Below the pieces are notes generated by a model. It saw only the letters and a list, made by a program, of their open reading frames with translations, was not told the origin of the DNA and did no database searches. From the NCBI GenBank assembly GCA_003155465.1, contig PMCR01000296.1, forward strand, positions 1 through 15,888: a stretch of 15,888 nt of DNA, written 5' to 3'. The stretch is from Myxococcales bacterium (GTDB lineage Bacteria > Myxococcota > Polyangia > Fen-1088). Of this stretch, positions 13,726 to 15,888 are shown piece by piece. How positions within the stretch are numbered: the first letter of the stretch is position 1; the number at the start of each line of letters is the position of its first letter. The position numbers were made by a program, and so were the translations under genes.

Positions 13726-15096
13726 ATGAAAAGCCCTCTGCCGTCGCCGTTGCTGACCATGCTGGCCAGGCGGGCGTGGGTGATTCTTGGGGTTCTGGTC
13801 GTGCTTGCGGCTGTGCTGCGCGTGCTTCTGGTCGCCTATTGCCCGGTGCCTTTCGGATATGTGTTCGACCTCTACTACCGGGGCATCACTCACTTGTTCA
13901 AGACGGGACAAATTCCCGGACCGAAAGACTGCTGGGAATGCGCACACCCGCCAGTTTTCTTTCTGATGGGCTGGCCCTTCTACGAACTCGGCATGAAGAT
14001 CCGGCCGGGCGACGAGGCCTTCGCCCTGCGGATGGCGGGGCTATTGCCGCTTGGCTGCGGAGCCGTCATCAGCATCTACGCGTACCGCCTGCTCGGCGCC
14101 TTTCGCTTCGATCGGGCACATCGCGTGGTTGGGGCTGCGCTGATCCTGACTTTCCCCTGTCTCTTCATCAGCAGCTATGGCCTCGAGGCGGACATCGTCG
14201 TTACCGCCTGGATGACGGTGTTCCTCTACTACCTGGTTCGCTACCACATTTCCCGGGACCCCCCCCCCATGACCATACTCGTGGTGGGTGCCTTGGCAGG
14301 TGTGGCCATGTTGACCAAGTACAGCGGCTTCGTCACCCTCCTCACCGCGTTGGCGGTAGTGGCCATTCGCGTGACCCGGTGCCGGGTGCAGCGGGTCCTG
14401 CGAGACGGAGCGCTCCTGGTTGGCGCATGTCTGGCGGTGTGCGGCTGGAAATTCGTGGCCAACATTGAGGAACATGGCACGCCCTTCGTGGCCAACTGGG
14501 TGGCCACGAACAGCTATACGGTCGGCCGCAAGACGCACCGCTATTGGAACATCTACGACTTCGCGACATTTCGCCTGGGTGATGCCCTTGACCTGTGGCC
14601 GCCGAATGCACCGCCCGGAATACTCACCCACCAGGATGTCTACTACAGCGTTCCCACATGTCTGCACGCACAGGCGTGGACGGACATGAGCTTCTTCTCA
14701 GTTCCTGGCCGTCACGGATTACCCAAGGCGCAACCCTATCCGCTCAAGGAAGTCCCGCTGTGGCTCATCGCCTCGGTCTTGATCCTCGGCGTGGTGCCAT
14801 CGGCGCTTGCGCCGATCGGCTTTGCCGCGACGTTGCGACGCCGTTTCTTCTGGCCGCTCGGGATCTACACCCTCATCGGCATGGCCTCCTACACGTGGTG
14901 GTTCGTGGCGCAGATGACGTGGAGTATTAAGACCAAATACATCCTGTTCCTCCTGCCGGCCTACGTTTGCTACGTGCTGCTCGGGCTCAAGGTTCTTCGT
15001 TCCTGCCGCACCTTCCTAGCCGATGTGGCACTCGTTCTTCTATTCGCGCTCTTCGCGGTCACCCACGTCTATTTGTTCGAGTTCGCGGTTCGATGA
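13726..15096 (+). CDS. GT-C-type integral membrane glycosyltransferase (PMT/ArnT-like)
   Basis: A 456-aa polytopic inner-membrane protein with roughly 9-11 hydrophobic segments, the first at about residues 16-38. It resembles lipid-linked-sugar glycosyltransferases of the PMT/ArnT/GT39-83 group. The first periplasmic loop carries an acidic motif (FDLYYRG) where the catalytic Asp sits in these folds, followed by HPPVFFLMGWPFY, like the family's HPP-x-hydrophobic motif. Later blocks are GLEADIVVTAWMTVFLYYLV and ALAGVAMLTKYSGFVTLL. Such enzymes transfer a sugar from a polyprenyl phosphate to a lipid, protein or polysaccharide; donor and acceptor are unknown here. A run of ten C at 14259-14268 encodes Pro-Pro-Pro in the loop after RYHISRD; a one-base change there would truncate the protein. 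No Shine-Dalgarno is seen before ATG 13726; ATG 13759 is a fallback. Neighbours are pseudogene debris on both sides. Confidence 0.82.
   Translation: MKSPLPSPLLTMLARRAWVILGVLVVLAAVLRVLLVAYCPVPFGYVFDLYYRGITHLFKTGQIPGPKDCWECAHPPVFFLMGWPFYELGMKIRPGDEAFALRMAGLLPLGCGAVISIYAYRLLGAFRFDRAHRVVGAALILTFPCLFISSYGLEADIVVTAWMTVFLYYLVRYHISRDPPPMTILVVGALAGVAMLTKYSGFVTLLTALAVVAIRVTRCRVQRVLRDGALLVGACLAVCGWKFVANIEEHGTPFVANWVATNSYTVGRKTHRYWNIYDFATFRLGDALDLWPPNAPPGILTHQDVYYSVPTCLHAQAWTDMSFFSVPGRHGLPKAQPYPLKEVPLWLIASVLILGVVPSALAPIGFAATLRRRFFWPLGIYTLIGMASYTWWFVAQMTWSIKTKYILFLLPAYVCYVLLGLKVLRSCRTFLADVALVLLFALFAVTHVYLFEFAVR
14259..14268. repeat. C10 homopolymer within the glycosyltransferase gene
   Basis: Ten consecutive C residues lie at codons about 178-181 of the 456-codon gene. 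In the reported length the frame is open. It is the longest homopolymer I saw in the window. Confidence 0.9.
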
Positions 15097-15164
15097 TGGA
15101 AGCTTCGGGCATAGGTGTAAGCCGCAATAATTCCGTGCGGAGTGTGTAGCGCCTGAGATTCTGT

Positions 15165-15663
15165 CAGTGCTCGCAGGAGCGGCAGCTGACGGGGATTCGC
15201 GTGGTCAGCGGCGCCCCAGCGGAAATCCACGCAGCCCGCTTGCAAAGCTGCGGGAGCGACGCGGGCTCGGCCATGTTCATGGCCACGGGGCGTGAACGCG
15301 CGCGCCGGCCGGTATTTGGCCACGGTCCTTGGCGACACGTGATGGCCGAGTTTGGCCAATTCGGCGGCGATGACGTCCTCACCCCACAGCGGGTTTTCGA
15401 TCCACATCCGGCGGATGAGCGCTCGGGTGTCCGCGTCGATGGGCGGTCGCCCGACTGGTCGCCGAGATCGTCGACGCCAGAACAACCTCCACAGGGAGCG
15501 GTGCCAGCGAATCACGGTGTCGGGCGAACAATGGGGACGGCAGCGACGAGCGACGGGAACAGCTTGGTGATGGCGCCGATAAGGAAGCGGTCGCGGGCCT
15601 TGAGGCGAGGGTGGGGCGTGGCCCGATGGAGCAGGATCACTTGTTGGCCAGAAGCTTCGGCGC
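15165..15663 (-). pseudogene. Decayed integrase-type (rve) transposase, IS3/IS481-like
   Basis: Two frames are needed to read the family. From about 15663 to 15520 the minus strand gives QQVILLHRATPHPRLKARDR and FLIGAITKLFPSLVAAVPIV. A one-base shift near 15520 then leads into DTVIRWHRSLWRLFWRRRSR, GRPPIDADTRALIRRMWIEN, and AELAKLGHHVSPRTVAKYRP. This is the N-terminal helix-turn-helix part of an integrase-core transposase. After about 15300 the sequence loses similarity and no DDE catalytic residues can be placed, so most of the catalytic domain is deleted or scrambled. Traces may continue to about 15110. No terminal inverted repeats or target duplication were found. The element is dead. Confidence 0.7.
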
Positions 15664-15800
15664 CTTGTCAGCGACGACGATCGCTCGTCGTAGTCCTGGC
15701 GTCGGTTCAGGAATACCGCTCGCCGTGCCGGCATCCGCATGTCGCCATGCGCGCGACTTTCCTGAGCTGGAATCAAGAGTGAGCCGTTCTGCTCGTCCGC

Positions 15801-15818
15801 CTTCACTATGTAGTGAAG
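15801..15818. promoter_or_regulatory. Perfect palindrome upstream of the Tat-exported protein gene
   Basis: CTTCACTATGTAGTGAAG has 8-bp arms around TG and is much more AT-rich than its surroundings. It ends 26 bp before the ATG at 15845, where a repressor operator overlapping a promoter or early leader would be expected. It could also be an RNA hairpin with a tiny loop, which is less likely. Confidence 0.5.
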
Positions 15819-15844
15819 ACACTTTTCAGGAGAAGGATCTGTCC

Positions 15845-15888
15845 ATGGAGAAACAACGACGGGATTTCCTCAAGATAACGGCCGCGGG
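15845..15888 (+). CDS. Start of a Tat-exported protein (cut by window end)
   Basis: Only 14 codons and a partial fifteenth are present: MEKQRRDFLKITAA. The twin-arginine motif RRDFLK at residues 5-10 matches the S/T-RR-x-F-L-K consensus, so the product is probably a folded cofactor-containing or periplasmic protein exported by Tat. AAGGA at 15833-15837, part of AGGAGAAGGA, lies 7 nt before ATG 15845 and makes the start convincing. The family cannot be told from this piece; oxidoreductases and DUF1501- or DUF1552-type proteins often begin this way. A palindrome precedes it. Confidence 0.8.
   Translation, partial: MEKQRRDFLKITAA

Noticed and set aside
15069..15806. Continuous 245-codon minus-strand frame as a functional transposase
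   Set aside because: Family similarity switches frame near 15520 and the catalytic DDE region cannot be found.
1..15888. tRNA, rRNA, CRISPR array, phage or toxin-antitoxin genes
   Set aside because: Looked for by eye on both strands; no cloverleaf, spaced repeat array or recognisable gene pair was seen.

Overview
The window is GC-rich, densely coding bacterial DNA. The protein set (NtrC-type regulator, futalosine-route menaquinone genes, flavin-dependent ThyX, an endonuclease-type MutL and a large Cys-rich von Willebrand A lipoprotein) fits a Myxococcota / 'Deltaproteobacteria'-like chromosome. This is an inference from gene style; no rRNA or other phylogenetic marker is present. No tRNA, rRNA or CRISPR array was seen.

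Layout. (1) 1-1783: a sigma-54-dependent response regulator on the minus strand, bracketed by an imperfect inverted repeat of about 85-90 bp whose core matches at 34 of 35 positions. (2) 1784-2064: a gene-poor gap. (3) 2065-6949: the plus-strand run mutL-miaA-accA-thyX (mismatch repair, tRNA prenylation, carboxyltransferase of fatty-acid synthesis, thymidylate synthesis), closed by a strong hairpin at 6965-7001 shared with the convergent gene. (4) 7036-10237: two minus-strand exported proteins, the vWA lipoprotein and a PBP7-like penicillin-binding D,D-peptidase with a lysine-rich linker. (5) 10344-11961: mqnD and mqnB (menaquinone via futalosine), convergent with only 4 nt between stop codons. 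(6) 12124-13209: mnmA (tRNA 2-thiouridylase). (7) 13210-13725: a gene graveyard with a glycoside hydrolase family 31 scrap and a minus-strand C-terminal scrap. (8) 13726-15096: a GT-C-type membrane glycosyltransferase with a C10 tract. (9) 15097-15844: a decayed integrase-type transposase. (10) 15845-end: the start of a Tat-exported protein behind an 18-nt palindrome.

The genes are mainly housekeeping and do not form one specialised system. The most interesting structure is not a gene family. The 5' part of mqnB carries a 99-bp (33-codon) in-frame segment with perfect hairpins, bounded by a direct repeat CAAACA that encodes Lys-Gln at both edges in the same frame. It looks like a small palindromic element that inserted into a protein-coding gene without breaking it. 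Second is the inverted-repeat bracket around the response regulator. Third is a set of promoter-like TAcxCT boxes lying 6-13 nt before start codons, suggesting leaderless or very short-leader transcripts.
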